The notes under the pieces were generated by a model. That model was not told the origin of the DNA and searched no databases. It saw nothing but the letters and a program-made list of their open reading frames with translations. From the NCBI GenBank assembly GCA_002440825.1, contig DJVH01000129.1, forward strand, positions 11,792-56,256: a DNA stretch of 44,465 nucleotides. Reading direction: 5' to 3'. Of this stretch, positions 32,666 through 41,513 are shown piece after piece. This stretch comes from Bacteriovoracaceae bacterium UBA6261. Lineage in GTDB: Bacteria; Bdellovibrionota; Bacteriovoracia; Bacteriovoracales; Bacteriovoracaceae. Positions within the stretch are counted from its first letter, which is position 1. Each line of letters opens with the position of its first letter. The translations under genes and the position numbers were made by a program.

Positions 32666-33775
32666 ATGTTTACCTTCGAAAAATTATACTCAATGGGACA
32701 TGAAGAAGTTGTTTTTTTCTCAGACCCAACTTGTAACTTGAAAGCAATCGTAGCGATTCACAATACAACTCTTGGACCAGCTCTTGGTGGTACAAGAATG
32801 TGGCCATACGCTACTATCGACGAAGCCATCGAAGATGCTCTTCGCTTGTCTCGCGGGATGACTTATAAAAACGCTATCTCTGGTCTTCACCTTGGTGGTG
32901 GTAAAGCTGTTATCATCGGCGATCCAAAGAAAGATAAATCAGAAGCTCTTTTCAGATCATACGGACGTTTCGTTGAATCACTCAACGGCCGTTACATCAC
33001 AGCTGAAGACGTGAACACAACTGTTGATGACATGGAATACATCTTCGCTGAAACAAACAACGTAACAGGTGTTGCTGAAATCAACGGTGGATCTGGAAAC
33101 CCGTCTCCATGGACAGCACGTGGTGTTTTCCGCGGAATGGAAGCTTCAGCTCTTAAAGTCTGGGGCGACAGATCTCTTAAAGGAAAAGTTGTTGCTCTTC
33201 AAGGCGCTGGTTCAGTTGGAACACACCTTGGTCGTCATCTTTTCGAATCAGGTGCAAAAGTTCTTTTCACTGATATGAACGAAGCAAATATCGCTCGTTT
33301 CAAAGAAGCAGTTCCAAATGCTGAATTAGTAGGCCTTAACGATATCTACGATGTGAAAGCTGATATCTACGCTCCATGTGCTCTTGGTGCAACTATCAAC
33401 GATCAAACAATCGACAGAATTAAAGCAAAAATCATTTGTGGTGCTGCTAACAACCAACTTCTTGAACCACGTCACGGTGACATGCTAAAAGAAAAAGGAA
33501 TCCTGTACGCTCCAGACTACCTGATCAACGCTGGTGGTGTAATGAACGTATCAATCGAATTCGAAGGCTGGTCAGCTGAGAAAGCGACAAAAATGGTCGA
33601 CAAAATTTTCGATACAACTCTTAAAATCTACAAGCTTGCAGATGAGCAAAATATTCCGGTCTATAAAGCTACAGATTTAATGGCAGAGCAAAGAATCGCG
33701 TCTATCAAAAACATTCGCGGAAAATATCTTGGAAATCTTCACCACAGATTCCCAGGTAGAAAAGCTCGCCATTAA
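32666..33775 (+). CDS. ldh: leucine dehydrogenase (Glu/Leu/Phe/Val dehydrogenase family)
   Basis: A 369-residue NAD-dependent amino-acid dehydrogenase that deaminates branched-chain amino acids to 2-oxoacids. GPALGGTRMWPYAT, RLSRGMTYKNAISGLHLGGGK with Lys68 and catalytic Lys80, and the Rossmann GAGSVG are present. Lys80 falls at the same number as in characterised leucine dehydrogenases and the length matches. ATG 32666 is chosen because GAGGA (32656-32660) precedes it by 5 nt. Together with the fused E1 enzyme downstream it would supply two successive steps of leucine/valine/isoleucine breakdown. Valine or phenylalanine as main substrate is possible. Confidence 0.9.
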   Translation: MFTFEKLYSMGHEEVVFFSDPTCNLKAIVAIHNTTLGPALGGTRMWPYATIDEAIEDALRLSRGMTYKNAISGLHLGGGKAVIIGDPKKDKSEALFRSYGRFVESLNGRYITAEDVNTTVDDMEYIFAETNNVTGVAEINGGSGNPSPWTARGVFRGMEASALKVWGDRSLKGKVVALQGAGSVGTHLGRHLFESGAKVLFTDMNEANIARFKEAVPNAELVGLNDIYDVKADIYAPCALGATINDQTIDRIKAKIICGAANNQLLEPRHGDMLKEKGILYAPDYLINAGGVMNVSIEFEGWSAEKATKMVDKIFDTTLKIYKLADEQNIPVYKATDLMAEQRIASIKNIRGKYLGNLHHRFPGRKARH

Positions 33776-33798
33776 TTAGTTAATTAAACGTTAATTAG

Positions 33799-33822
33799 AA
33801 GGCCCGGAAACGGGCCTTTTTT
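33799..33822 (+). terminator. rho-independent terminator with GAAA tetraloop
   Basis: GGCCCG (33801-33806), loop GAAA and CGGGCC (33811-33816) followed by six T. It closes the leucine dehydrogenase transcript. The flanking AT-rich TTAATTA copies are simple repeats. Confidence 0.92.
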
Positions 33823-33870
33823 ATTTGAACTGAGCACATAGTGCCGGGTCCCGTTTCCCCTATGAAAATT

Positions 33871-33879
33871 TGCTAAAAT
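33871..33879 (+). promoter_or_regulatory. extended -10 promoter of the repeat lipoprotein
   Basis: TGC-TAAAAT (33871-33879) gives a start near 33886 and a leader of about nine bases carrying AGGG just before ATG 33895. Confidence 0.45.
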
Positions 33880-33894
33880 TGACCTAGGGTTTGT

Positions 33895-36800
33895 ATGGGA
33901 AAAACAGTTCTCTTCATTTTAATTCTTACGCTCACAACGATGCTTTCATCGTGCGTACAGGATGCAAATAAAAAGGGTGCTGAGTCCGGAAGTTCAACCC
34001 CCACCAACACAGTCAATCCACTCAAAGCAGTTAATATAACTCCCGCTTCTTTTGCGGAAGATACATCATCAACAATCACTTTGAGCTACACGGATGTCAC
34101 TTCACGACTTGCTCAAAGCTGTTCTTTAATTTCACTTTCTGGCGTCACCGTCACCAATGCCTGTGCGTGTAGTGCAGGTGTTTGTACTGTGACAGTCAAA
34201 GGCGCAAGTAATTACAGTGGCGCTGCAAGCTTTCGTTACAATGTTTCAATCGGCACTGAAGTTTCAGCTTCTGCTGCGGCCAGTTTTACAATCACACCGG
34301 TTGATGATGCTCCTGTGACGACAACGATTTCTCCAGGATCATTTAAATACAACACTCAATCAATTATCACTCTGGCGTACACTGATGCAGACAATGACTC
34401 AGCTACCAGCTGTGCCATTTCTTCTCTCAGCAATGTCACCGTCACACAAGCTTGTGCCTGCGCAGGTGGAGTTTGCAGAGTAGGGGTAACAGGAACTTCA
34501 AATTATATCGGCAGTGCAAGTTTTGCTTACACTGTTACAGCAAACAGCGTGGTCTCCAATAGCTCAACAGTAAGCCTGACGATTTTTGGCGATCCACCAG
34601 TCGCAAATACGATTACTCCTCCTTCGTTTACCACAGGAACACAATCGATCATTACTTTGAGCTATACAGATGCTCAAAATGATCAAGCTTCCTCGTGTTC
34701 TGTCTCTGGCACAACAAATGTTTTTATCTCTCGTCCCTGTGCTTGTCTTGCCGGAACCTGCACTGTCGGAGTCACAAGTAATGCGAATTATGTCGGGACT
34801 GCAAAGTTTAATTACACAGTCACTGCGGCCGGGCAGACCTCCAATTCGGCCCAAGCAAATTTAACCATTACAGCTTCCACTCCGGTGGCCAATAATATTT
34901 CGCCTGTGGCTTTCAATGAAGATCTGCAATCAATTATCACCTTAAGCTATACAGATCCACTATCCCGTAAAGCGACTGCCTGCTCAGTCGCAGGATTAAC
35001 TAACGTAACAGTTCTTCAGGCCTGTGCCTGCGATCTCGCAGGTATTTGTACTGTCGGCGTAAAAGGAACTCCCAATTACAACGGAGCTGCAAGCTTTACT
35101 TACACAGTAACCGCCGGAAGTCAGACCTCGAATACAGCTACTGCGAGCTTAACAATTAATGCTGTTGATGATGCTCCGACAGTGGCAAACGCCCTTCTCA
35201 CAGATTTAATCTTTGAAGATACTCAAAGCGGATACCTGACGTTGAACTACACCGATGTCGACGGGGATCGCGCGGGAGTTTCAGATTGTACAATATCTAA
35301 TGCTACTAATTTAAGTGTGACGACACCATGTTCATGTGACGTCATTCTTGGAACCTGTAATTTAAAAATAACCGGCACGCTTCATTACTACGGATCAGCA
35401 AGTTTTGATTACAAAATTAAAACGACAACTTTAACATCGAATTTAGCAACAGCTTCACTGACAATTATTCATCAGGATCATGCTCCGGTAAGCAGTAACA
35501 TCACACCTGTTGCGTTTAATGAAGACACTCAGTCAATCATTACTTTATCCTACACAGATACTGACAACGATAAAGCAACAAGCTGTGCTTTAACCTCTTT
35601 GGGTAATGTCACTGTGACACAAGCTTGTGCATGCAATGGATCCGGTGTCTGCACTGTCGGAGTAAAGGGTACACCTGATTTCGCCGGGGCTGCTAATTTT
35701 TACTACACAGTGACAGCCAACGGAGCTGCTTCCAATATTTCTATTGCGGATTTTACAATCAACAATGTTGATGATGCTCCAGTTGCCTCTAATATTACTC
35801 CACCATCTTTTGATCAGAACACACAATCGATAATTACACTTTCTTATAGTGATCCCGATTCTGATAAAGCAACTTCTTGTACAGTGGCAGGACTGACAAA
35901 CGTTACAGAGACCCAGGCTTGTGCGTGCGACGGTGCAGGTGTTTGTACTGTAGGAATAACCGGAACGAACAATTACAACGGAACTGCGAGCTTTACTTAT
36001 ACTGTGACGGCTAATTCTGTTGTTTCAAATTCAGCGACTTCAAATTTTACAATTAACCCTGTGAATACGGCTCCAACAATAGCTGCGATTGCTGATTCTT
36101 ACGGAAATATGAATACAGGATATGTTGTCAATTTCACCATTAATGATGTGGATGGACCTCTGGCGTGCAACGGTTCAGTCACAGCAACTTCTTCCAATAC
36201 AATTTTAATTCCTGTAGCAAATATTTCTTTCGGCGGAACATATCCAAATTGTACTGCCACCATTTCTCCGACAAATTCAAACTTCGGATCAAGCAGTCTT
36301 TCTTTTAAAGTGACCGATGGCTCAGGTGCTAATAGCACCACTTCCTTCATCCACACAGTAAGACAAGCAGTCTCAAAGACATGGTTGTTAGGGGATGTGG
36401 GGGATACTAACACTTATTCCTTTGGCTCCTCTAATATTGAAAGTGTTGCCCCAGGAGTGATTCGTTTAACTCCATTGCTTGTAGACCAGACTGATGATGA
36501 CAATACGGCGACAGGTTTTACTGCGCTTCCTTCGACACTTAAATGGGATAACATCAATTCTCTTGTCTCTCAAAATCATGCGATTGGTGCATGGACTCTG
36601 GCCTCTGGTGTTTACAGTACGACTTACAGCTCTAGAGTCATGGACGCCAGACAAACTGTTGCGTGGACGACTTTGGGCTGGAAAACAGTCCTTCCGTATG
36701 GAAAAGAATTGCCTTTAACAAATGAATCCCCAGCTGATTACGCTTCAACCTCCGGAGCTTTTGCAAACAGCTTAATTGGTCTATGGCATTTCAATGAAAT

Positions 36801-37980
36801 TACCGGATCGACAACCGTTCTCAATAGTAAAAGCACAAACAATGATTCATTTTTAACGAATTCTCCTGCCGCTAGTGCAGGTGTTGCAGGAAAATTTAAT
36901 TCCGCACTCACATTCGCGGGTGGATCTGTTCTTAAAAGTGCATTGAGTGCAGCAGTGACTCCTGGATCATTTACTGTTTCAACATGGGTAAAAAAAACAA
37001 CCTCACCGACAGAGGGTGTGATTTGTTTCTGGACGACGAGTGATGCGACAACTGCAGCTGATTGTCCGATAAGAATTTCGACAACTCTTCGAGTGCGCGT
37101 ATCCGGAACAAACTATGGCGCCTCCACAACAATCAATGACGGACTTTGGCACCATGTAGTTGTCATCAGCGACAGCAGTGCAGGACTGATCAAGGCTTAC
37201 GTCGATGGAGTTGCGGAATCAATCACCGGTTCCCCTGCGAATTTCTCAACAAGCACAGGCAATGTTTATTTCGGTGGAGTCAGCGGCTCTAGTCCTGAGT
37301 TCAATGGAACGATTGATGAAACGGCCATGTGGAATAGAGTTCTTTCGGGAACTGAAGTGACCGAACTTTATCGCCGTGGAGTGAACAGGTTAAAACTTTT
37401 CTATCGCACTTGCCCTGATGCTACTTGTTCCACAAATCCAGCCTGGTCGAGTGGAATTTCAGAATTAAATAACGTCTCGGGCGGAGAGGCTCTGGCCACA
37501 GGGCCTTATTTTAATATTTCCACAACGAACCAAAGATATTTCCAATATAGAACAACATTTGAAACGGATGTCGTGCCAACTTCAAGCGCCCCTGATCTTT
37601 CCAGTGTGGTTATTGGAGCTGCTCACACTTACTACTCTGCTGCCGATGAAGAATTCGTCACTCAAGAAGGACTCACTTTTAAAACGTTAACTGCTTTTGC
37701 AGAAACTCTGGGAGGACTGGGGTGTTCAGGAGGAGGAGTTCATTATCAATTGTCGAAAGATAAAATCAACTGGTCTTATTATAACGGAAGCGCATGGGCG
37801 ACCGGGACAACGTTTGCTACCGCAAGTACAGCGGCTCAGTTGCAAAATGGATTAGCGACTTACCTGTCCGCGAGCAACACTGTTTCTGATACCGTCTATG
37901 TCAGAGGAATTTTAAAGAGCGACGCCAACGGAGCCGCTCCCTGTGAAGTGGATCAAATAAAACTTGATGGAAACGAGTAA
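33895..37980 (+). CDS. giant repeat lipoprotein with LamG domain (putative adhesin)
   Basis: A 1361-residue lipoprotein with signal peptide MGKTVLFILILTLTTMLSSC (Cys20). Seven repeats of 93-103 residues (residues ~46-726), with a degenerate eighth, have a cadherin/Ig-like beta pattern: ITPxSFxxxTQSIITLSYTD, a Ser-Cys, ACAC, a Val-Cys, then NYxGxASFTYTVTA. Each of the seven holds four Cys at fixed places. A LamG/ConA-like domain follows (~960-1165, LIGLWHFNE to DETAMWNRVLSGTE), then a beta-rich tail. LamG domains bind carbohydrate or protein ligands, so a role in surface or prey attachment is plausible. A family function is not established. Followed by an outer-membrane protein gene. Confidence 0.8.
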   Translation: MGKTVLFILILTLTTMLSSCVQDANKKGAESGSSTPTNTVNPLKAVNITPASFAEDTSSTITLSYTDVTSRLAQSCSLISLSGVTVTNACACSAGVCTVTVKGASNYSGAASFRYNVSIGTEVSASAAASFTITPVDDAPVTTTISPGSFKYNTQSIITLAYTDADNDSATSCAISSLSNVTVTQACACAGGVCRVGVTGTSNYIGSASFAYTVTANSVVSNSSTVSLTIFGDPPVANTITPPSFTTGTQSIITLSYTDAQNDQASSCSVSGTTNVFISRPCACLAGTCTVGVTSNANYVGTAKFNYTVTAAGQTSNSAQANLTITASTPVANNISPVAFNEDLQSIITLSYTDPLSRKATACSVAGLTNVTVLQACACDLAGICTVGVKGTPNYNGAASFTYTVTAGSQTSNTATASLTINAVDDAPTVANALLTDLIFEDTQSGYLTLNYTDVDGDRAGVSDCTISNATNLSVTTPCSCDVILGTCNLKITGTLHYYGSASFDYKIKTTTLTSNLATASLTIIHQDHAPVSSNITPVAFNEDTQSIITLSYTDTDNDKATSCALTSLGNVTVTQACACNGSGVCTVGVKGTPDFAGAANFYYTVTANGAASNISIADFTINNVDDAPVASNITPPSFDQNTQSIITLSYSDPDSDKATSCTVAGLTNVTETQACACDGAGVCTVGITGTNNYNGTASFTYTVTANSVVSNSATSNFTINPVNTAPTIAAIADSYGNMNTGYVVNFTINDVDGPLACNGSVTATSSNTILIPVANISFGGTYPNCTATISPTNSNFGSSSLSFKVTDGSGANSTTSFIHTVRQAVSKTWLLGDVGDTNTYSFGSSNIESVAPGVIRLTPLLVDQTDDDNTATGFTALPSTLKWDNINSLVSQNHAIGAWTLASGVYSTTYSSRVMDARQTVAWTTLGWKTVLPYGKELPLTNESPADYASTSGAFANSLIGLWHFNEITGSTTVLNSKSTNNDSFLTNSPAASAGVAGKFNSALTFAGGSVLKSALSAAVTPGSFTVSTWVKKTTSPTEGVICFWTTSDATTAADCPIRISTTLRVRVSGTNYGASTTINDGLWHHVVVISDSSAGLIKAYVDGVAESITGSPANFSTSTGNVYFGGVSGSSPEFNGTIDETAMWNRVLSGTEVTELYRRGVNRLKLFYRTCPDATCSTNPAWSSGISELNNVSGGEALATGPYFNISTTNQRYFQYRTTFETDVVPTSSAPDLSSVVIGAAHTYYSAADEEFVTQEGLTFKTLTAFAETLGGLGCSGGGVHYQLSKDKINWSYYNGSAWATGTTFATASTAAQLQNGLATYLSASNTVSDTVYVRGILKSDANGAAPCEVDQIKLDGNE
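34030..36072 (+). repeat. seven tandem four-Cys Ig/cadherin-like repeats
   Basis: Units at residues ~46-138, 139-234, 235-329, 330-427, 428-530, 531-628 and 629-726 share the core TQSIITLSYTD, ACAC and GxASFTYTVTA. They are well conserved in protein but diverged in DNA by many silent changes, so the duplications are not recent. Confidence 0.85.
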
Positions 37981-38037
37981 AACACTCAAGTTTAAGAGGC
38001 ATTCTTTGACTCGCTATCTTTCCCCCTTGAGAAAATT

Positions 38038-38043
38038 TAAAAT
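38038..38043 (+). promoter_or_regulatory. -10 box of outer-membrane protein gene (leaderless type)
   Basis: TAAAAT ends 6 nt before ATG 38050. No convincing -35 is seen and only a weak AGAAG lies between. Confidence 0.4.
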
Positions 38044-38049
38044 AGAAGC

Positions 38050-39147
38050 ATGAAGAGCTTGCTAAGCCTCACTCTTATTCTTTTCACTTTTTCAGCAAAC
38101 GCTATTACGTTTGAGGATGGAGTTTTTCCTGAAGTCGTAACTTCAACCAGAGCTCTTGCGATGGGAAATGCCTTTATCGCAAAAGTCGACGATGCTTCGG
38201 CTGCTTTTTATAATCCAGCTGGATTGGGAAGTGTTCGTTATCCACATTTGCACTTGTCGAATTTTTCTTTCGAAACAAATAAAGGTTCAATTAATGCAGT
38301 CTCTGGAAATGCTATTGGAGATATTTTCACCAATTCTCCTAAAATGTTCAGCATTGATGGAATGAGACAGGTCTTATTAAAGAGTCCTGGAAATATTGCT
38401 CATTCGAGAGTTCAGGCTTTGCCTAATTTCACCAGCAGATATTTCAGCATGGGTTATATGCTGGCCAAAAGATCGCGCGCGATTGTGACAGATACAACTT
38501 CAGCAACCGGGTATGAATTTGCTGATCGATTTGACCACGGACCTTATGCTGCTTTAAACGTTTCTCTTTTTGGCGGGATTTTAAAATTTGGCGCTTCGGG
38601 TTTATATTTAAAAAGAAAAGAATTAAATTCCACGGCTGATCCCAATGCAACGATTGTTATAGCTGACAATACTTACAACAGCGGAACGACATTTGTCGTT
38701 ACGGGCGGAGCGAAGTTGACTCTGCCTTTTACTTTTCTCCCGACATTTGCAATCACTGTTCACAATTTCGGCGACACGCATTTTGCACGAACTGGAAATG
38801 GGGCTGCGCCAGCAAAAATTCCCCGAAGCTACGATGTTGGTTTTTCACTGACACCACAAATCGGAACGAACACTCGCGTCCATCTCGAAGCAAATATTAA
38901 AGACCTAAGTCAGGAATACAGCGATATTTCTTCGACCAGAAAGCTGGTTTTTGGACTTGAACTTGATTTCTCCCGCGTCTTCTTTTTCCGTCTCGGCTAC
39001 GGGGATGGATTTGGATCGGCCGGGCTTGGCATTAAATCAAGAAAATTGGAATTTGACCTGACAACTTATGCAGTCGACACGACCACATCCACATTCCGCG
39101 GGCATGAAGACCGCAGGTTTGCTCTTGGAGTTTCTTCCGGATTTTAA
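38050..39147 (+). CDS. PorV/FadL-like outer-membrane beta-barrel protein
   Basis: A 365-residue protein with signal peptide MKSLLSLTLILFTFSANA and the typical early motif RALAMGNAFIAKVDDASAAF with YNPAGLG, characteristic of the PorV/UPF0164/FadL-like outer-membrane group. Beta-strand-rich alternation fills the rest, ending in Phe (SSGF) as expected for Bam-dependent barrels. Such proteins transport hydrophobic compounds or help display surface proteins. Position 69 nt after the giant lipoprotein hints that it may assist its export or anchoring. Function remains inferred from fold. Confidence 0.75.
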   Translation: MKSLLSLTLILFTFSANAITFEDGVFPEVVTSTRALAMGNAFIAKVDDASAAFYNPAGLGSVRYPHLHLSNFSFETNKGSINAVSGNAIGDIFTNSPKMFSIDGMRQVLLKSPGNIAHSRVQALPNFTSRYFSMGYMLAKRSRAIVTDTTSATGYEFADRFDHGPYAALNVSLFGGILKFGASGLYLKRKELNSTADPNATIVIADNTYNSGTTFVVTGGAKLTLPFTFLPTFAITVHNFGDTHFARTGNGAAPAKIPRSYDVGFSLTPQIGTNTRVHLEANIKDLSQEYSDISSTRKLVFGLELDFSRVFFFRLGYGDGFGSAGLGIKSRKLEFDLTTYAVDTTTSTFRGHEDRRFALGVSSGF

Positions 39148-39181
39148 TCCATCTTTTCCTCTTTGCCGCCAGGCGGAATCT

Positions 39182-39210
39182 TAGACATTTTCACTGCTCT
39201 TAGGTAGAGT
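39182..39210 (+). promoter_or_regulatory. promoter of the fused E1 gene
   Basis: TAGACA (39182-39187), a 17-nt spacer and TAGAGT (39205-39210) precede the gene; the leader of about 25 nt carries AAGGA upstream of ATG 39242. Confidence 0.5.
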
Positions 39211-39241
39211 CTTCCCAATACAATTTTTAAGGAAAAGGTAC

Positions 39242-41446
39242 ATGTTGGAAAAGACATCTAAATCAAAAGCAAATGCAAAACCAGCTGCAAAAGGATCATC
39301 AAAAATGAGCCCTTCTTATCAAAAGAAATTAGATCTCGCGAAAAAATATAATCTTGGCAAAAAAGAAATGCTCGAGATCCTTCACAACGTCTACACTTCA
39401 AGAAAAGTTGACGACGCTGAAATCACAATGAAGAAACAATCAAAAGCGTTCTTCCAGATTTCAGGTGCTGGTCACGAAGGAATTCTGACAGCAGCTTCGA
39501 TGGTTCTTAAACCAACATATGACTGGTTTCTTTGTTACTACCGCGACCGCGCCCTTTGCTTAGGTCTAGGTGTCACTCCTTACGAAATGCTTTGTCAGGC
39601 AAACGGTAACCTGGGCGATACAGCTTCATACGGACGTATGATGCCAGCTCACTGGGGCCACAAAAAATATAACATCGTCAACAAATCATCATGTACAGGA
39701 ACACAGTTCCTTCAAGCGTGTGGTCTTGCTGAAGCAGGTCTTTGGTACAAACGATTGAACAAAGAACACAAAATGGATACGAAGTCGCTCTACAAAGACG
39801 ATGAGATCATTTACGTTTCAACTGGAGACGGTACTGTTGCTCAAGGTGAGTTCTGGGAAGGAATAACAACTGCGTGTGTAAACTCTTTACCTGTTCTCTT
39901 TATGGTTGAAGACAATGGTTTTGCCATTTCTACTCCGACATACGTTCAGTATCCGGAAGGATCTATTTCAAAAACGCTTGCGAATTTCCCGGGATTAAAA
40001 ATTTTCACAACTGACGGAAACTGTCCGGTTGAATCATTCGCGACAATGACTGAAGCTGCAAATTACATCAGAAAAAATAGAAAGCCTGCACTTGTACACG
40101 CGTCTGTAACAAGACCATACTCTCACTCTCTTTCAGACGATCACGGTATGTACAGAACGAAAGCAGAGCTTGCAGCTGAAGCGCAAATCGATGTTTTCAA
40201 TTCATATCCAAAATTTCTGGTTGAAGCCGGAATCATCACTGAAGCAGAAAGAGAAGAAGTTTTGAAAAAAGTTTCTGCTGAAGTGAAAACAGCAATGGAT
40301 AAAGCGATCACAACTGAGTGGCCCGCTACAGATACAGTTGAAAAACACCTTTACTCTGAAGAACATCCAATCAATGGATCTGAATTCGATAAAGCCCCTA
40401 ACTTCACAGGAAAAGATGACGTGCCGATGGCCGCATCGATCAATAAAGTCCTAAGATCTGAATTTGCAAAAAATCCACTTCTCAGAATGTGGGGAGAAGA
40501 CGTTGCAGATTTTTTTGAAAAAGAAAGACTGAACAACCCTGAACTGAAAGGAAAAGGTGGGGTCTTTAAACTAACTGCAAACGTTCAACGTGAATCAAAA
40601 GACGGCCAGGTTTTCAACTCGCCACTTGCTGAAGCAAACGTCATCGGTCGTGCGATCGGTATGGCGATTCGTGGAATCAAGCCGGTTGTTGAAATCCAGT
40701 TCTTCGATTACATCTGGACAGCGTACATGCAATTGAAAAACGAAATGGCGACGCTTCGCTACCGCTCAGGCGGCGATTTCAAATGTCCAATGGTCGTTCG
40801 TGTTCCGATCGGTGGTTACTTGAAAGGTGGAGCGATCTACCACTCGCAATCAGGTGAATCACTTTTCACTCACGTGCCAGGAATCAGGGTAGCGTTCCCT
40901 TCAAACTCTGCAGACGCTGCAGGACTTTTAAGAACAGCTATCCACGCTGACGATCCGGTCATGTTCCTTGAACACAAACACCTTTACTATCAAGGATACA
41001 ACCGTGCTCAAGACGTAGGTGACGAATACATGATTCCATTCGGGAAGGCGAAAGTTGTCCGCGAAGGTAAAGATGCAACGATTGTTGCATGGGGTGCTCT
41101 GGTTCAGAAATCTATTGAAGCAGCTAAAAAACTTGAAGCAGCAACAGGAAAAACGGTTGAAGTTATCGATCTTAGAACTCTTGCACCATACGATTTTGAA
41201 GCAATCAAGAAATCGATTACAAAAACGTCTCGTTTGATGATTGCTCACGAAGAACACAAGACTTCAGGCTTTGCTGGCGAAATCGCGGCGAGAGTGAACG
41301 AAGAGTGTTTCGAATTATTAGATGCCCCTATTTTAAGAGTTGCCGCTCTTGATGTTCACTGTGCTTACAATCCAGGGCTGGAAGATGTGATCCTTCCGCA
41401 AATCGGCCATGTGGAAGAAGTACTGACGAAACTTCTGAATTACTAA
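39242..41446 (+). CDS. fused alpha/beta E1 component of a branched-chain 2-oxoacid (or pyruvate) dehydrogenase
   Basis: A 734-residue TPP enzyme uniting E1-alpha and E1-beta. A Lys/Ala-rich N-terminus (residues 1-25) is followed by the alpha half, with TPP/Mg motif GDGTVAQGEFWEG (195-207) and Asn225. The beta half from ~395 has AEANVIGRAIGMAIRGIKPV and the pyrimidine-binding region QFFDYIWTAYMQLKNEMATL. E1 decarboxylates the 2-oxoacid and passes the acyl group to E2 lipoate; no E2 or E3 gene is adjacent. Such single-chain E1s are known in Bacteroidota and some Bdellovibrionota. Leucine dehydrogenase nearby favours branched-chain substrates. Confidence 0.88.
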   Translation: MLEKTSKSKANAKPAAKGSSKMSPSYQKKLDLAKKYNLGKKEMLEILHNVYTSRKVDDAEITMKKQSKAFFQISGAGHEGILTAASMVLKPTYDWFLCYYRDRALCLGLGVTPYEMLCQANGNLGDTASYGRMMPAHWGHKKYNIVNKSSCTGTQFLQACGLAEAGLWYKRLNKEHKMDTKSLYKDDEIIYVSTGDGTVAQGEFWEGITTACVNSLPVLFMVEDNGFAISTPTYVQYPEGSISKTLANFPGLKIFTTDGNCPVESFATMTEAANYIRKNRKPALVHASVTRPYSHSLSDDHGMYRTKAELAAEAQIDVFNSYPKFLVEAGIITEAEREEVLKKVSAEVKTAMDKAITTEWPATDTVEKHLYSEEHPINGSEFDKAPNFTGKDDVPMAASINKVLRSEFAKNPLLRMWGEDVADFFEKERLNNPELKGKGGVFKLTANVQRESKDGQVFNSPLAEANVIGRAIGMAIRGIKPVVEIQFFDYIWTAYMQLKNEMATLRYRSGGDFKCPMVVRVPIGGYLKGGAIYHSQSGESLFTHVPGIRVAFPSNSADAAGLLRTAIHADDPVMFLEHKHLYYQGYNRAQDVGDEYMIPFGKAKVVREGKDATIVAWGALVQKSIEAAKKLEAATGKTVEVIDLRTLAPYDFEAIKKSITKTSRLMIAHEEHKTSGFAGEIAARVNEECFELLDAPILRVAALDVHCAYNPGLEDVILPQIGHVEEVLTKLLNY

Positions 41447-41470
41447 GAAATATAAAAATTCTGTTATACT

Positions 41471-41500
41471 AAAAGGGCTCCATTAATGGGGCCTTTTTTA
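41471..41500 (+). terminator. rho-independent terminator after the E1 gene
   Basis: AAAGGGCTCC (41472-41481) pairs, with one G-U, with GGGGCCTTTT (41488-41497) around ATTAAT; a T-tract completes it. An extended -10 (TGT-TATACT, 41462-41470) lies just before it. Confidence 0.9.
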
Positions 41501-41513
41501 TTTCAGGGGAAAC

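Noticed and set aside
33776..33800. TTAATTA copies as an attachment or integration site
   Set aside because: They are short AT-rich simple repeats just before a terminator, with no integrase or second copy nearby.
34564..36413. Minus-strand open frames inside the repeat lipoprotein
   Set aside because: They recur with the repeat period and have no start signals; they are shadows of the coding repeats.
39160..39175. CCGCC/GGCGG hairpin after the outer-membrane protein gene as terminator
   Set aside because: The two arms are separated by one base and there is no T-tract, so it cannot fold as a normal terminator.
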